DNA of 64,000 nt from Flavobacterium sedimenticola (GTDB taxonomy: Bacteria; Bacteroidota; Bacteroidia; Flavobacteriales; Flavobacteriaceae), in assembly GCF_030053345.1 (NCBI RefSeq), contig NZ_JASGBP010000002.1, positions 248,001 through 312,000 of the forward strand, in the 5' to 3' direction. Position 1 is the first letter of the stretch; each line of letters begins with the position of its first letter. The position numbers were made by a program, and so were the translations under genes. The notes beneath the pieces are model-generated. The model did no database searches, was not told the origin of the DNA, and saw only the letters and a program-made list of their open reading frames with translations. Positions 32,856-40,734 of the stretch are shown here, one piece after another.

Positions 32856-32980
32856 TAACGTGCCGCGGCTTGGACGCAGTGGCGCGTATTGATTGTTTAG
32901 TTGTAAATATAACAAAAAAGTGAACTTAGTAGTTTCCGGCTAAAGAAAAATAAAGTAGCCATTGCGCCAAACCGCTGTTA
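32856..32980 (-). repeat. attC-like site 25
   Basis: Site-12 family (GTGAACTTAGTAGTTTCCGG); ends TAACGTGCCG and CCGCTGTTATGCG. Confidence 0.85.
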
Positions 32981-32999
32981 TGCGCTGTTGCATTAGCCG

Positions 33000-33405
33000 T
33001 TAATCAATTCCAATTTTTAGTGGAATTTCACTAGTCATACTTATCGGTATTCCATTTCTGTTTGCTGGTATCCATTTCGGACATGACTTTAACACTTTTG
33101 TAGCTTCAATCGCTATTTCTTGCCCTAAATTTCCCAAATTATTTTTTACAAGTTTAATATCTGTCAAGTTACCATCTATTCCGACTGTAAATTGCATTCT
33201 TATTTCTCCTGAAACCTTGTCACTCATTTCAGGTAATCGTATGTTACTGCTTATATACTTTTTAAACATTTCTTCACCACCAGGAAAAATGGCTTTCACT
33301 TCAACGATTGATTCCAGTTTTGTAGAATCTTTTTTTTTTCAATGTCTTCTGACCAAATGACAATTGGAATAAGCAAATGGAAAGAATAACTAGATAAATT
33401 TTCAT
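33000..33405 (-). pseudogene. TonB-C-terminal-like secreted protein with homopolymer frameshift (cassette gene)
   Basis: ATG at 33405 opens MKIYLVILSICLFQLSFGQK, a signal peptide, then the frame is lost at an A10 tract (33330-33339). Removing one A joins it to 'STKLESIVEVKAIFPGGEEM' and the rest: 'GEIRMQFTVGIDGNLTDIKLVKN', 'IEATKVLKSCPKWIPANRNGI', a TonB C-terminal (energy-transducer-like) fold of about 134 residues. Second A-tract frameshift in the array after 13433-13872. Confidence 0.7.
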
Positions 33406-33436
33406 AGTTTCAGTGAGTTTTTTCAGCAATTGCGCA

Positions 33437-33561
33437 TAACGCACCGCGGCTTGGACGCAGTGGCGCGTACTGATTGTTTAGTTGTAAATATAACAAAAAA
33501 GTGAACTTAGTAGTTTCCGGCTAAAGAAAAATAATGTAGCCATTGCGCCAAACCGCTGTTA
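33437..33561 (-). repeat. attC-like site 26
   Basis: Site-12 family, left core followed by GCACCGCGG instead of GTGCCGCGG. Directly follows the TonB-like cassette on its left flank TTGCGCA. Confidence 0.85.
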
Positions 33562-33570
33562 GCAGACGTT

Positions 33571-34149
33571 TTATTTTGTTATTTTTAAATTCCATTTTCT
33601 TATTTGTGAATAATCTTTTTCTGAATATGGAATTGAATTTTTTATTGTAAAAATCAAGCTGTCCTTCATGTATAATCTAGAAGAATTAACATTGTCCGTA
33701 CTATTCTTTTCAGTTATTTCACTGATTTCAAATCCATCTTTGTCTTCTAGGCTAAACACAAAATTTGAAATGTCTTTATATGAATCGGTTAATCCGTTTA
33801 ATTTTAATTGATAATACAATTTTTTATTATCATATTTCAATTTTAGTGTTGCGGTTATTCCACTAGTTTGATTTTTCTCTTTCCCTAAATTAAGATTTTT
33901 AAATGATTGTTGTGAATCAGTCCTGTTGTTTATGTGTTGATGTAAAGAACCTAATAACTGTAAAGTAAACCCAATAAATATTAAGGAAATTGCAATTTTA
34001 GACCAGATTTTATGACGCTTTTCGTCTTTTTCACTCATTTCGTTATCCATAAGAATATGATTCCATAGATTATCAGGTAAAATTCCAAATCTGAATAGTA
34101 ATATGACACCAAAAAGGTCAAAAATTAATCCAAGTGTATTATATATCAT
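33571..34149 (-). CDS. membrane protein, unknown (cassette gene)
   Basis: A 192-residue protein: an N-terminal helix ('YNTLGLIFDLFGVILLFRFG'), a charged loop (EMSEKDEKRHKIWSK), a second helix ('IAISLIFIGFTLQLLGSL'), then a soluble beta-rich domain with 'LKLKYDNKKLYYQLKLNGLTD' and 'DISNFVFSLEDKDGFEI'. The helix pair resembles small DUF-type membrane proteins; the outer domain is not recognised. Confidence 0.65.
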   Translation of the reverse strand: MIYNTLGLIFDLFGVILLFRFGILPDNLWNHILMDNEMSEKDEKRHKIWSKIAISLIFIGFTLQLLGSLHQHINNRTDSQQSFKNLNLGKEKNQTSGITATLKLKYDNKKLYYQLKLNGLTDSYKDISNFVFSLEDKDGFEISEITEKNSTDNVNSSRLYMKDSLIFTIKNSIPYSEKDYSQIRKWNLKITK

Positions 34150-34180
34150 CTTTTAAAAGTGTTTTGGTCAAAATGTCTGC

Positions 34181-34306
34181 TAACGTTCCGGCGCTTGGCG
34201 AGGTTGCGAACTACGGAACTGATTATTTTCTGTTAAAGATAAAATTTCTTGCGAAATGTAAACGTAAATTTACTACAAAATTCGCAATCTTGCCAAACGC
34301 CTGTTA
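34181..34306 (-). repeat. attC-like site 27
   Basis: Outer sequence differs from the rest (TAACGTTCCGGCGCTTGGCGAGG against CAATCTTGCCAAACGCCTGTTA), yet the arms GGCGCTTGGC and GCCAAACGCC still pair. Confidence 0.8.
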
Positions 34307-34344
34307 TAGGCTGCCAATTTTGGATTTAAATCCGCTTACAATTA

Positions 34345-34974
34345 TTATTTATAACCAAGTCTGACTAATTCTTTTTTTACTTCTGATGCTACTTTAAATT
34401 TCGATTTCTTATTTGTTCCGTCACTCCAATTACATTCACAGCCTCCGTCAAGTTTTTTGCTTATTTCTTCAAGAAATTTCAAATCAAATGTTTTCTCGAT
34501 AGTTTTGTCATCAAAAACGTACGTACCGTAGAGCGTTCCATTAACATCATAATGTCTCTGTTCCCAAGAAGCTATGATTATTATCTCTTTTGCCTTGTCG
34601 TTGTCAGCGTTTGCGAAGAAGATAGTTTCAATTGACGGATTGCCACCTTCAGTATCTATCGTTCCAAAAGTTATTTTGCTGTAAGTGTTTTTATCCAGTT
34701 CAGAAAATACAAATCCTACAATTTTATGATATGTCTGCTGGTCTGGGTCATTTTCTTTAGGTAATTTGTATGTTATGTCGTAAAGTGAAATGATAGTAGA
34801 ATTTCCGTTCCATTTTGTTTCTAAAACTTTATGTGTCAAAGTTGAGTTTTCTGGTTTTTGGCGTTCGGCAAATTGCTCAGCTGTCTCGTTATCTTTCCGT
34901 GATATAAGTTGTATTTGTCCAAACGATAAAGTCGTCCAAAAAAGTAAAATTGTTATGTTAATAAAGTGTCTCAT
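34345..34974 (-). CDS. secreted protein, unknown (cassette gene)
   Basis: A 209-residue protein with signal peptide (MRHFINITILLFWTTLSFGQ). 'DNETAEQFAERQKPENSTLTHKVLETKWNG' is followed by a repeat-free beta-rich domain ('KITFGTIDTEGGNPSIETIFFANAD', 'IIIIASWEQRHYDVNGTLYGTYVFDD'). I see similarity in tone to uncharacterised Bacteroidota periplasmic proteins only. Ends GTTATAGGCw match. Confidence 0.65.
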   Translation of the reverse strand: MRHFINITILLFWTTLSFGQIQLISRKDNETAEQFAERQKPENSTLTHKVLETKWNGNSTIISLYDITYKLPKENDPDQQTYHKIVGFVFSELDKNTYSKITFGTIDTEGGNPSIETIFFANADNDKAKEIIIIASWEQRHYDVNGTLYGTYVFDDKTIEKTFDLKFLEEISKKLDGGCECNWSDGTNKKSKFKVASEVKKELVRLGYK

Positions 34975-34986
34975 TTTGGTTGCCTA

Positions 34987-35114
34987 TAACGTTCCGCGGC
35001 TTGAAGCAGTAACGAAGCCAGCGGACTGATTATTTTCTGTTAAAGATAAAAGTTTTTCGTGAAGAAAGATTTTCCTTTTACAAATAAACTAGTTATTGCT
35101 TCAAACCGCTGTTA
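34987..35114 (-). repeat. attC-like site 28 (first in the array)
   Basis: Same family as site 14 (GCGGCTTGAAGCAGTAAC / GTTATTGCTTCAAACCGC). It is the attC of the cassette next to the recombinase-proximal one; the recombinase-proximal junction itself is at 35613. Confidence 0.85.
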
Positions 35115-35126
35115 GCGGTAGTATCT

Positions 35127-35573
35127 TTAATTTAGTAGTAGTTTTTGTTTATCTTGAGCCAACTTTTTCAATTCGCTATCTTTTTCGAAACTATAAATAA
35201 TCAGAAATTTACCTTTTGCGATGAACTCCTCCGGATGTGATTTCGAAGGCAACTGCGAACCCCACAAAAGTCCTTTTAAAAACTCATCAGCCTCAAAATC
35301 TCTTTCGAATTCAAAGTACATAATGCTTCCACTGTCTTTTTTACTTTGGAAATTTTGTATTTCTTTCGATTTAACTTTCCCTAAAAATGAGCTATACAGA
35401 TCTGTCTGCTTATAAAATGCACATGCGTGAACCGACTTACATTGTGTTTCCTTCGTCATTGCGTATTCTTTTGGTAATTCCTCACTTGAGATTTTTAATT
35501 CTGCAATTGATTGGCTAAAAAGGTTTGTGTACATAAAAAAGAAAAATGCAACTGAGTAAAATAGTTTTTTCAT
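35127..35573 (-). CDS. secreted protein, unknown (first cassette after attI)
   Basis: A 148-residue protein with signal peptide (cleavage after FSQ). 'LPKEYAMTKETQCKSVHACAFYKQTDLY' has two Cys likely in a disulfide; the C-terminal 'GSQLPSKSHPEEFIAKGKFLIIYSF' is beta-rich. No family recognised. As the cassette nearest the recombinase it should be the most recent arrival in an integron model. Confidence 0.65.
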   Translation of the reverse strand: MKKLFYSVAFFFFMYTNLFSQSIAELKISSEELPKEYAMTKETQCKSVHACAFYKQTDLYSSFLGKVKSKEIQNFQSKKDSGSIMYFEFERDFEADEFLKGLLWGSQLPSKSHPEEFIAKGKFLIIYSFEKDSELKKLAQDKQKLLLN

Positions 35574-35612
35574 GGGTTATGATTTTTAATGAGTGTTCTG
35601 AGATATTACCGC

Positions 35613-35753
35613 TAACTAGTTTATATCCGAACTTTTATTACCTGTTAAATTCTTGTGCGGAAGGATAGGCGAAAGTTTTCATTATTTTTTTCTTCTTCTC
35701 AAACTAGAGCTGGCGGGTTAATTATGGGATACAAACAAATTTATAAAATTTTC
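35613..35753 (-). other. probable attI (primary recombination site)
   Basis: Read on the minus strand, the junction is TATAAACTAG/TTAGCGGTAA: the bases after the slash match the far end of the first cassette, those before do not recur at other cassettes. It resembles the end of attI1 of class 1 integrons as I remember it (AAACAAAG/TTAGGC). A facing GTTA at 35643-35646 could be the second half-site. The tract to the recombinase stop (35754) is AT-rich with no ORF; no confident Pc promoter was seen. Confidence 0.65.
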
Positions 35754-36791
35754 TTACATATCAAAAGGGTTGGTAATGTTTTTAAACGAAGTGCTGCTCA
35801 CATGAGTATAAATCATGGTTGTTTTCGGACTGCTGTGGCCCAGTAATTCTTGAATAAATCGCAAATCAGTCCCGCTTTCCAACAAATGTGTGGCAAAACT
35901 GTGTCGTAAAGTGTGCAAACTAATTCGCTTGGTGATTTTGGCTTTTACAGCCGCATTTTGTAATGCAGCCTGCGCACTTCTGCTACTATACATGCGTCCT
36001 TTGGTTCCCTCAAATAAATACATTTTGGGCTGGTAAACCTGATAGTATTCTCGCATCATGACCAATACTTTGTGGGATAATAGAGTATAACGATCTTTTT
36101 TGCCTTTGGCATTTTTAACATGAATCAACATTCGTTTACTGTCAACATCTTTCGGTTTTATATTGAGTGCTTCACTGATTCGTAATCCCGAGGAGTAAAT
36201 GAGAGCTAATAATGTTTTGTGTTTCAAATTACCGGTTACTTCAATCAATCGGTTCACCTCTTCTTTACTCAAAACGATAGGCAATTTTTTAGCTCTTTTG
36301 GGACGTTCAATTTTTTCTACATCAAAATTCTCGGATCCTGTTATTTTAAAAAAAAGCTTTAAGGCATTAACAATTTGATTTTGAAAGGACTCTGAATAGT
36401 TATTTCTCAAAATGTAGTCGTTGTTGTATTGGATTAAATCTTGGTTGGTAATGTCTTCTAATTTTTTATGATTGAAATACACTAAGAATGATTTCACCGC
36501 ATCGATGTATGTCTTAACTGTATTTGGACTGTATCGTTTCGAATCCAACCAACTTTTGAATTTTGTTATCTGAGCTCTGCCTTCTTCGTTAGGTACAAAA
36601 GTAGAAGTAAGTGGCAGACCAAAGTAGGCTCTGTTTTCTTCGGTGTCGGGAATGTGCCATGTTTTCAGGGTTTGACTCCATTTGGAGCCAACAAAGCCTC
36701 GAATAAAAGCAGTATGCTCTTCCGTTCTTTTCACAGCAACTGCAATTCTTTTTTCACCCTTGTGAGTGATAATAGTCGCGTTCCAATTCAT
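35754..36791 (-). CDS. tyrosine recombinase at the head of the cassette array (XerD-like, not canonical IntI)
   Basis: A 345-residue integrase. An N-terminal extension (about 1-60, 'RGFVGSKWSQTLKTWHIPD') precedes a SAM-like DNA-binding domain (70-155) and the catalytic domain with Arg204 (SGLRISEAL), Lys near 231, His293 and Arg296 (HTLRHSF), His319 (LLGHSS) and Tyr328 (MIYTHV). From Arg204 to His293 is 89 residues; XerD has 96 and IntI1 131 (R146 to H277), so the IntI-specific insertion is missing. It is transcribed toward the cassettes, not away. Position at the array head makes it the likely cassette recombinase. Confidence 0.88.
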   Translation of the reverse strand: MNWNATIITHKGEKRIAVAVKRTEEHTAFIRGFVGSKWSQTLKTWHIPDTEENRAYFGLPLTSTFVPNEEGRAQITKFKSWLDSKRYSPNTVKTYIDAVKSFLVYFNHKKLEDITNQDLIQYNNDYILRNNYSESFQNQIVNALKLFFKITGSENFDVEKIERPKRAKKLPIVLSKEEVNRLIEVTGNLKHKTLLALIYSSGLRISEALNIKPKDVDSKRMLIHVKNAKGKKDRYTLLSHKVLVMMREYYQVYQPKMYLFEGTKGRMYSSRSAQAALQNAAVKAKITKRISLHTLRHSFATHLLESGTDLRFIQELLGHSSPKTTMIYTHVSSTSFKNITNPFDM

Positions 36792-37064
36792 AATTAAATC
36801 TTTATGATAAAAGTAAGAAAAAGTTTGCTTAAAATGTTTTATAAGATAATTTTTATTTTTTTAAAGAAATGGATGTAATTTGAAACCAAATAGAGATACA
36901 ATTTTCGGTTGTTTTTTTGAAGTAAAAATAAATTCGGCAAGCTACACTCTTGTAAAATCTTCAGCACCGACTTACCACTTTAAATTTTATTATCTGTAAT
37001 AAAATGACTTTAAAATTAAAGTTAGTGCAATTTTTATGTAAAAAAAATTAATATATCGCTTTTG
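36792..37064. other. AT-rich intergenic region between recombinase and zinc-ribbon gene
   Basis: About 270 bp between divergent genes. No ORF, RNA gene or cassette-type repeat seen. A TACTTTTA on the minus strand (about 36812-36819) could be the recombinase -7 box, but no -33 partner is evident. Confidence 0.4.
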
Positions 37065-37072
37065 TATATTTG
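37065..37072 (+). promoter_or_regulatory. Bacteroidota -7 box (TATATTTG)
   Basis: Exact TAnnTTTG match 34 bp before the ATG of the zinc-ribbon HTH gene. Confidence 0.5.
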
Positions 37073-37105
37073 CTAAATAAGTATATTTATGCAAAATTTA
37101 TATAT

Positions 37106-37525
37106 ATGGAGATTGTAGCTTGTCCCAAATGCCAAGGCGATACTATTGTGAAAAGTGGCGTGATTAAAGACAGACAAAGGTTTTTGTGTAAAAAATGCCA
37201 ATACTATTTTACCGTAAATAAGCTAGGGAAGAAGATCGATAGTTACTATGTTACCAAAGCCTTGCAACTCTATCTCGAGGGGTTGAGTTACCGTGAAATC
37301 GAAAGGATTATCGGGGTTTCTCACGTTACGGTAAGTAATTGGGTGAAAGAGTTTAAAATTTCCAAACCCAATCATACCGATTATCATCCTACCTATAAGA
37401 TTTACAATCACTTGGAATTGGTAGAGTTTCTTAAGAATAAAGAAGTGCTCAAAGGCGCAGGGATGATTATAACCGAGTTAGGCGATAAGTTCATGCTCAT
37501 AAAATGGGAGCGCTTTAAGGATTAA
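37106..37525 (+). CDS. zinc-ribbon helix-turn-helix protein (IS1/InsA-type DNA-binding)
   Basis: Start at the ATG 37106 (MEIVACPKCQGDTIVKSGVI) is preferred over an upstream TTG. The 139-residue protein has a four-Cys zinc ribbon ('CPKCQ' and 'CKKCQYYFTV') and an HTH ('YLEGLSYREIERIIGVSHVTVSNWVK'), as in the N-terminal part of IS1/IS1595 transposases, without a DDE domain. It heads the plus-strand acetate/propionate module and may be a domesticated transposase regulator of it. Confidence 0.8.
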   Translation: MEIVACPKCQGDTIVKSGVIKDRQRFLCKKCQYYFTVNKLGKKIDSYYVTKALQLYLEGLSYREIERIIGVSHVTVSNWVKEFKISKPNHTDYHPTYKIYNHLELVEFLKNKEVLKGAGMIITELGDKFMLIKWERFKD

Positions 37526-37626
37526 CTATAGTAGTTTACAAAAATATATACAGTAATTTTTTTCATAAGCAAATAGTTAGAATTTGGTCCAGCTGAAAAG
37601 CCAATCACTAACCAACAATTTGAATT

Positions 37627-38880
37627 ATGAAAAAACTAGTTTTAGTAGCGTTTGCCATAGGTTCTCTGGTGAGTCATGCGCAAACTACTTCGACCGCTCC
37701 GGTAGCACCCGTTGCTAAAGAATGGGATGTGAGCGTGTACGGATTTATCAGAACCGATTACATTTGGGATACCCGACGATCGGCTCAAGTACGGGAGTAC
37801 AATCTTAATCTTTATCCTCTCGACGAACAGCTCGATGCCAACGGAGAGGATATTAACGATGCCGGAGCATCCAACTTTCTGTCGGTAGTTTCTCGTTTGG
37901 GTGTCAAAGCCAAAGGTCCTAATGTTTGGGGAGCCAAAACGTCGGGAACTTTAGAGGGGGATTTCTTTGGAAACACCGAATCTACAATCGGATTATTACG
38001 ATTGCGACACGCCTATGTGAATTTAGAGTGGGAAAAAACAAGCGTCATGGTAGGCCAAACGTGGTATCCTACTTTTATTCCTGAAGTATTTCCGGGAGTG
38101 GCTAATTTTAGCACCGGAATCATGTTTAACCCTTTCGGCTGGGTCTCTCAAGCCCGAATCAAACAAAATTTAACCAAAGAGTTATCGTTTGCCTTTACCG
38201 TTTACAAAGAGCGTGAGTTTACCACGGCTACGGCTACCGGAGGTACACAAAATTCGGCTTCTTTCAATTCCATGTTGCCTACCTTACACGGACAATTTCA
38301 ATTTAAAAACAACAACTGGATTGCCGGATTAGGATTTGAATACAAATCGTTACAACCACTAACCGTTAGTAATGGTTTAGCAACTTCCGAAAAAGTGAAT
38401 ACCACTTCGGTTGTAGGATATTTTAAATACAATAACGACAAGTTTCACATTAAAGCGTACGGAATTACCGGTAAAAATATGTACAACTTAGTCATGTTGG
38501 GCGGATTTGCCGGTTACACCACGCCGGGAGAAGTAGAAACGTATGAAGGTATCAAAACCACTGCTATGTGGGTGGATATTGCCGGTAACGGTAAAAGTAT
38601 AGCACCAGGATTATTTTTCGGGTACACTAAAACCGATGGCGTCAGTAAAGACAACCCGACCACATTGTACGGCAGAGGTTTCTCGGGAACCCGTGGCGTA
38701 GATAATGTAATGCGAGTATCCGCCAGAGTCGATTTCAAACAAAATAAATTCAGATTTACACCCGAATTAGAATATACCGGAGCCACATGGGGCGATTTAA
38801 AACCCGATGCTACCTTCGATGGAAACAACAAAAAAGTAGGCAATTTCAGAGCCATGATTTCGTGTTGCTACAGTTTTTAA
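37627..38880 (+). CDS. outer-membrane porin
   Basis: A 417-residue beta-barrel with signal peptide (MKKLVLVAFAIGSLVSHAQ), an N-terminal strand 'WDVSVYGFIRTDYIWDTRRS', repeated alternating strands and the C-terminal aromatic signature '...ISCCYSF' for BAM insertion. 'LGVKAKGPNVWGAKTSGTLEGDFFG' is typical of DcaP/porin-like barrels for small organic acids. It lies 22 bp before the MHS transporter, so the two probably form an uptake route across both membranes. Confidence 0.8.
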   Translation: MKKLVLVAFAIGSLVSHAQTTSTAPVAPVAKEWDVSVYGFIRTDYIWDTRRSAQVREYNLNLYPLDEQLDANGEDINDAGASNFLSVVSRLGVKAKGPNVWGAKTSGTLEGDFFGNTESTIGLLRLRHAYVNLEWEKTSVMVGQTWYPTFIPEVFPGVANFSTGIMFNPFGWVSQARIKQNLTKELSFAFTVYKEREFTTATATGGTQNSASFNSMLPTLHGQFQFKNNNWIAGLGFEYKSLQPLTVSNGLATSEKVNTTSVVGYFKYNNDKFHIKAYGITGKNMYNLVMLGGFAGYTTPGEVETYEGIKTTAMWVDIAGNGKSIAPGLFFGYTKTDGVSKDNPTTLYGRGFSGTRGVDNVMRVSARVDFKQNKFRFTPELEYTGATWGDLKPDATFDGNNKKVGNFRAMISCCYSF

Positions 38881-38902
38881 TAACCAATCAAAATTATAAT
38901 AT

Positions 38903-40441
38903 ATGAGCAATAAAAAAACAAAAGGAATTTGGAAAGTAATTTCTGCTTCCTCCATGGGAACCATGATTGAATGGTACGATTTTTACATATTCGGGAGTTT
39001 AGCCGTAGTGTTGTCAACCAAATTTTTCCCGTCCGATAATCCGACGGCTGCCTTCTTATCCACTTTAGCTACTTTTGCTGCCGGATTCGTAGTACGCCCG
39101 TTTGGTGCTTTATTCTTCGGAAGATTGGGCGACTTAATCGGAAGAAAATATACCTTTATGGTAACCCTGATGCTAATGGGTGGTGCCACGTTTGTCATCG
39201 GATGTATTCCGAGCTATGAATCGATAGGTTTCTTGGCTCCGGTATTGGTGTTAATACTTCGATTACTACAAGGGTTAGCACTCGGAGGTGAGTATGGCGG
39301 TGCCGCAACCTATGTGGCCGAGCATGCCCCAAAAGGAGAAAAAGGATACTGGACTTCCTGGATTCAGACTACGGCTACTGTTGGTTTATTTATTTCCCTG
39401 ATGGTGATTTTGATCACCAAGGCCGTAATGTCAAAAGAGGCTTTTGAAGAATGGGGTTGGAGAGTACCGTTTTGGGTATCCATTTTAATGGTGTATGTAT
39501 CGTATCTGATTCGTAAAAATATGGATGAATCTCCTGTTTTTGCCAAAGCCAAATCGGAAGGAAAAACATCGACCAATCCGTTAAAAGAAAGTTTCGGTCA
39601 CAAATACAACCTCAAGTTTGTATTATTGGCTTTATTTGGAGCCACCATGGGGCAAGGCGTAGTGTGGTATACCGGCCAGTTTTATGCCATGAACTTCTTA
39701 AAAACCGTACAGAGTATCGATTCGTCACAAGTCGACATGCTGTTGGGAATCGCCTTAATTTTAGGAACACCGTTCTTTGTTTTCTTTGGCTGGTTGAGCG
39801 ATAAATGGGGTCGAAAAGTGATAATGATGGGTGGAATGTTACTTGCCATTTTACTCTATCGTCCGATTTATCGTGCGATGTATGCTTCAACCGACTTAGC
39901 ACAAAAAACCGAAATTGTAAATCAAACCAAAGTGGTACCGTCTATGAAAGAGGTCGATGCGACAAAAACGGACTCCATTTACACCACCACAAAAGCGTAC
40001 ACCGACGGCACTACCGTAGAAGAAATTAAAACCAAACATTTCGAAAACGGAAAATTAATGGTAGACGATAAAGGTAAAGACAAAATCGAAACCAAAGTCA
40101 CCAAAAAAATCAATACCGGCGACATGTGGTTCTTGGTATTCATGGTGTTTGTACAAGTCATTTTTGTAACCATGGTGTACGGTCCGATTGCGGCTTTCTT
40201 GGTCGAAATGTTCCCGGTAAAAATCCGATACACCTCGATGTCATTACCGTATCACGTTGGAAATGGTATCTTTGGCGGATTGCTTCCGGCTATTTCAACT
40301 TATTTTGTAACGACGGCTAAAGATGCCGGTGATCCCGAGTTTTATCTCGAAGGATTGTGGTATCCGATCGGAATTGCCGCAGTGTGTTTCGTCATCGGTA
40401 TGATTTACATCGACAGAAAAATTAATACACTTCACGACTAA
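38903..40441 (+). CDS. MFS transporter, metabolite:H+ symporter (MHS) type
   Basis: A 512-residue transporter with 12 predicted helices and the MHS signatures 'GTMIEWYDFYIFGSLAVV', 'FGRLGDLIGRKYTF', 'LLQGLALGGEYGGAATYVAEHAP'. An insertion of about 70 hydrophilic residues ('TKVVPSMKEVDATKTDSIY' to 'KVTKKINTGDMWF') interrupts the loop before helix 9, unusual for the family. Substrate is likely a small carboxylate given the neighbouring acyl-CoA synthetases. Confidence 0.87.
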   Translation: MSNKKTKGIWKVISASSMGTMIEWYDFYIFGSLAVVLSTKFFPSDNPTAAFLSTLATFAAGFVVRPFGALFFGRLGDLIGRKYTFMVTLMLMGGATFVIGCIPSYESIGFLAPVLVLILRLLQGLALGGEYGGAATYVAEHAPKGEKGYWTSWIQTTATVGLFISLMVILITKAVMSKEAFEEWGWRVPFWVSILMVYVSYLIRKNMDESPVFAKAKSEGKTSTNPLKESFGHKYNLKFVLLALFGATMGQGVVWYTGQFYAMNFLKTVQSIDSSQVDMLLGIALILGTPFFVFFGWLSDKWGRKVIMMGGMLLAILLYRPIYRAMYASTDLAQKTEIVNQTKVVPSMKEVDATKTDSIYTTTKAYTDGTTVEEIKTKHFENGKLMVDDKGKDKIETKVTKKINTGDMWFLVFMVFVQVIFVTMVYGPIAAFLVEMFPVKIRYTSMSLPYHVGNGIFGGLLPAISTYFVTTAKDAGDPEFYLEGLWYPIGIAAVCFVIGMIYIDRKINTLHD

Positions 40442-40451
40442 AACTAAGACT

Positions 40452-40667
40452 ATGAATACACTCAAAAAAATATTAGGAATTGTTTGGATTGCCTTGGCCA
40501 TAGCGGTAGCGTATTATGCTATCGGAATTTTCGGCGGCAAGCTAACTTCAGGTAAACAAGACGATTTAGTTTTCGGGATAATTATTTTTTTCATATTATT
40601 ACCGTTAATTGTCACCGGATTAACCATATTCGGATGGTATGCACTCACCAATGAATACGAAGATTAA
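40452..40667 (+). CDS. 71-residue two-helix membrane protein
   Basis: Starts MNTLKKILGIVWIALAIAVA; two hydrophobic helices around residues 6-24 and 42-60 joined by 'FGGKLTSGKQDDL', ending in an acidic NEYED. Found 10 bp after the MHS transporter stop; I know similar small proteins next to MHS transporters in Bacteroidota. Likely an accessory or stabilising subunit, by context only. Confidence 0.75.
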   Translation: MNTLKKILGIVWIALAIAVAYYAIGIFGGKLTSGKQDDLVFGIIIFFILLPLIVTGLTIFGWYALTNEYED

Positions 40668-40688
40668 TTTTGAAGTTAATGGTTAACC

Positions 40689-40715
40689 AAAAGCTCTTAC
40701 TAGTTAAGGGCTTTT
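40689..40715 (+). terminator. Rho-independent terminator-like hairpin
   Basis: CAAAAGCTCTTACTAGTTAA then GGGCTTTTGG: a 9-10 bp stem with one mismatch, followed by a weak T-run. It would close the porin-transporter transcript. Confidence 0.5.
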
Positions 40716-40734
40716 GGTGTTTTACACGAATAAA

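Noticed and set aside
13952..35114. Regularly spaced repeats as a CRISPR array
   Set aside because: Units are about 120 bp, spacing is 0.25-1.8 kb with genes between them, and no cas genes are present.
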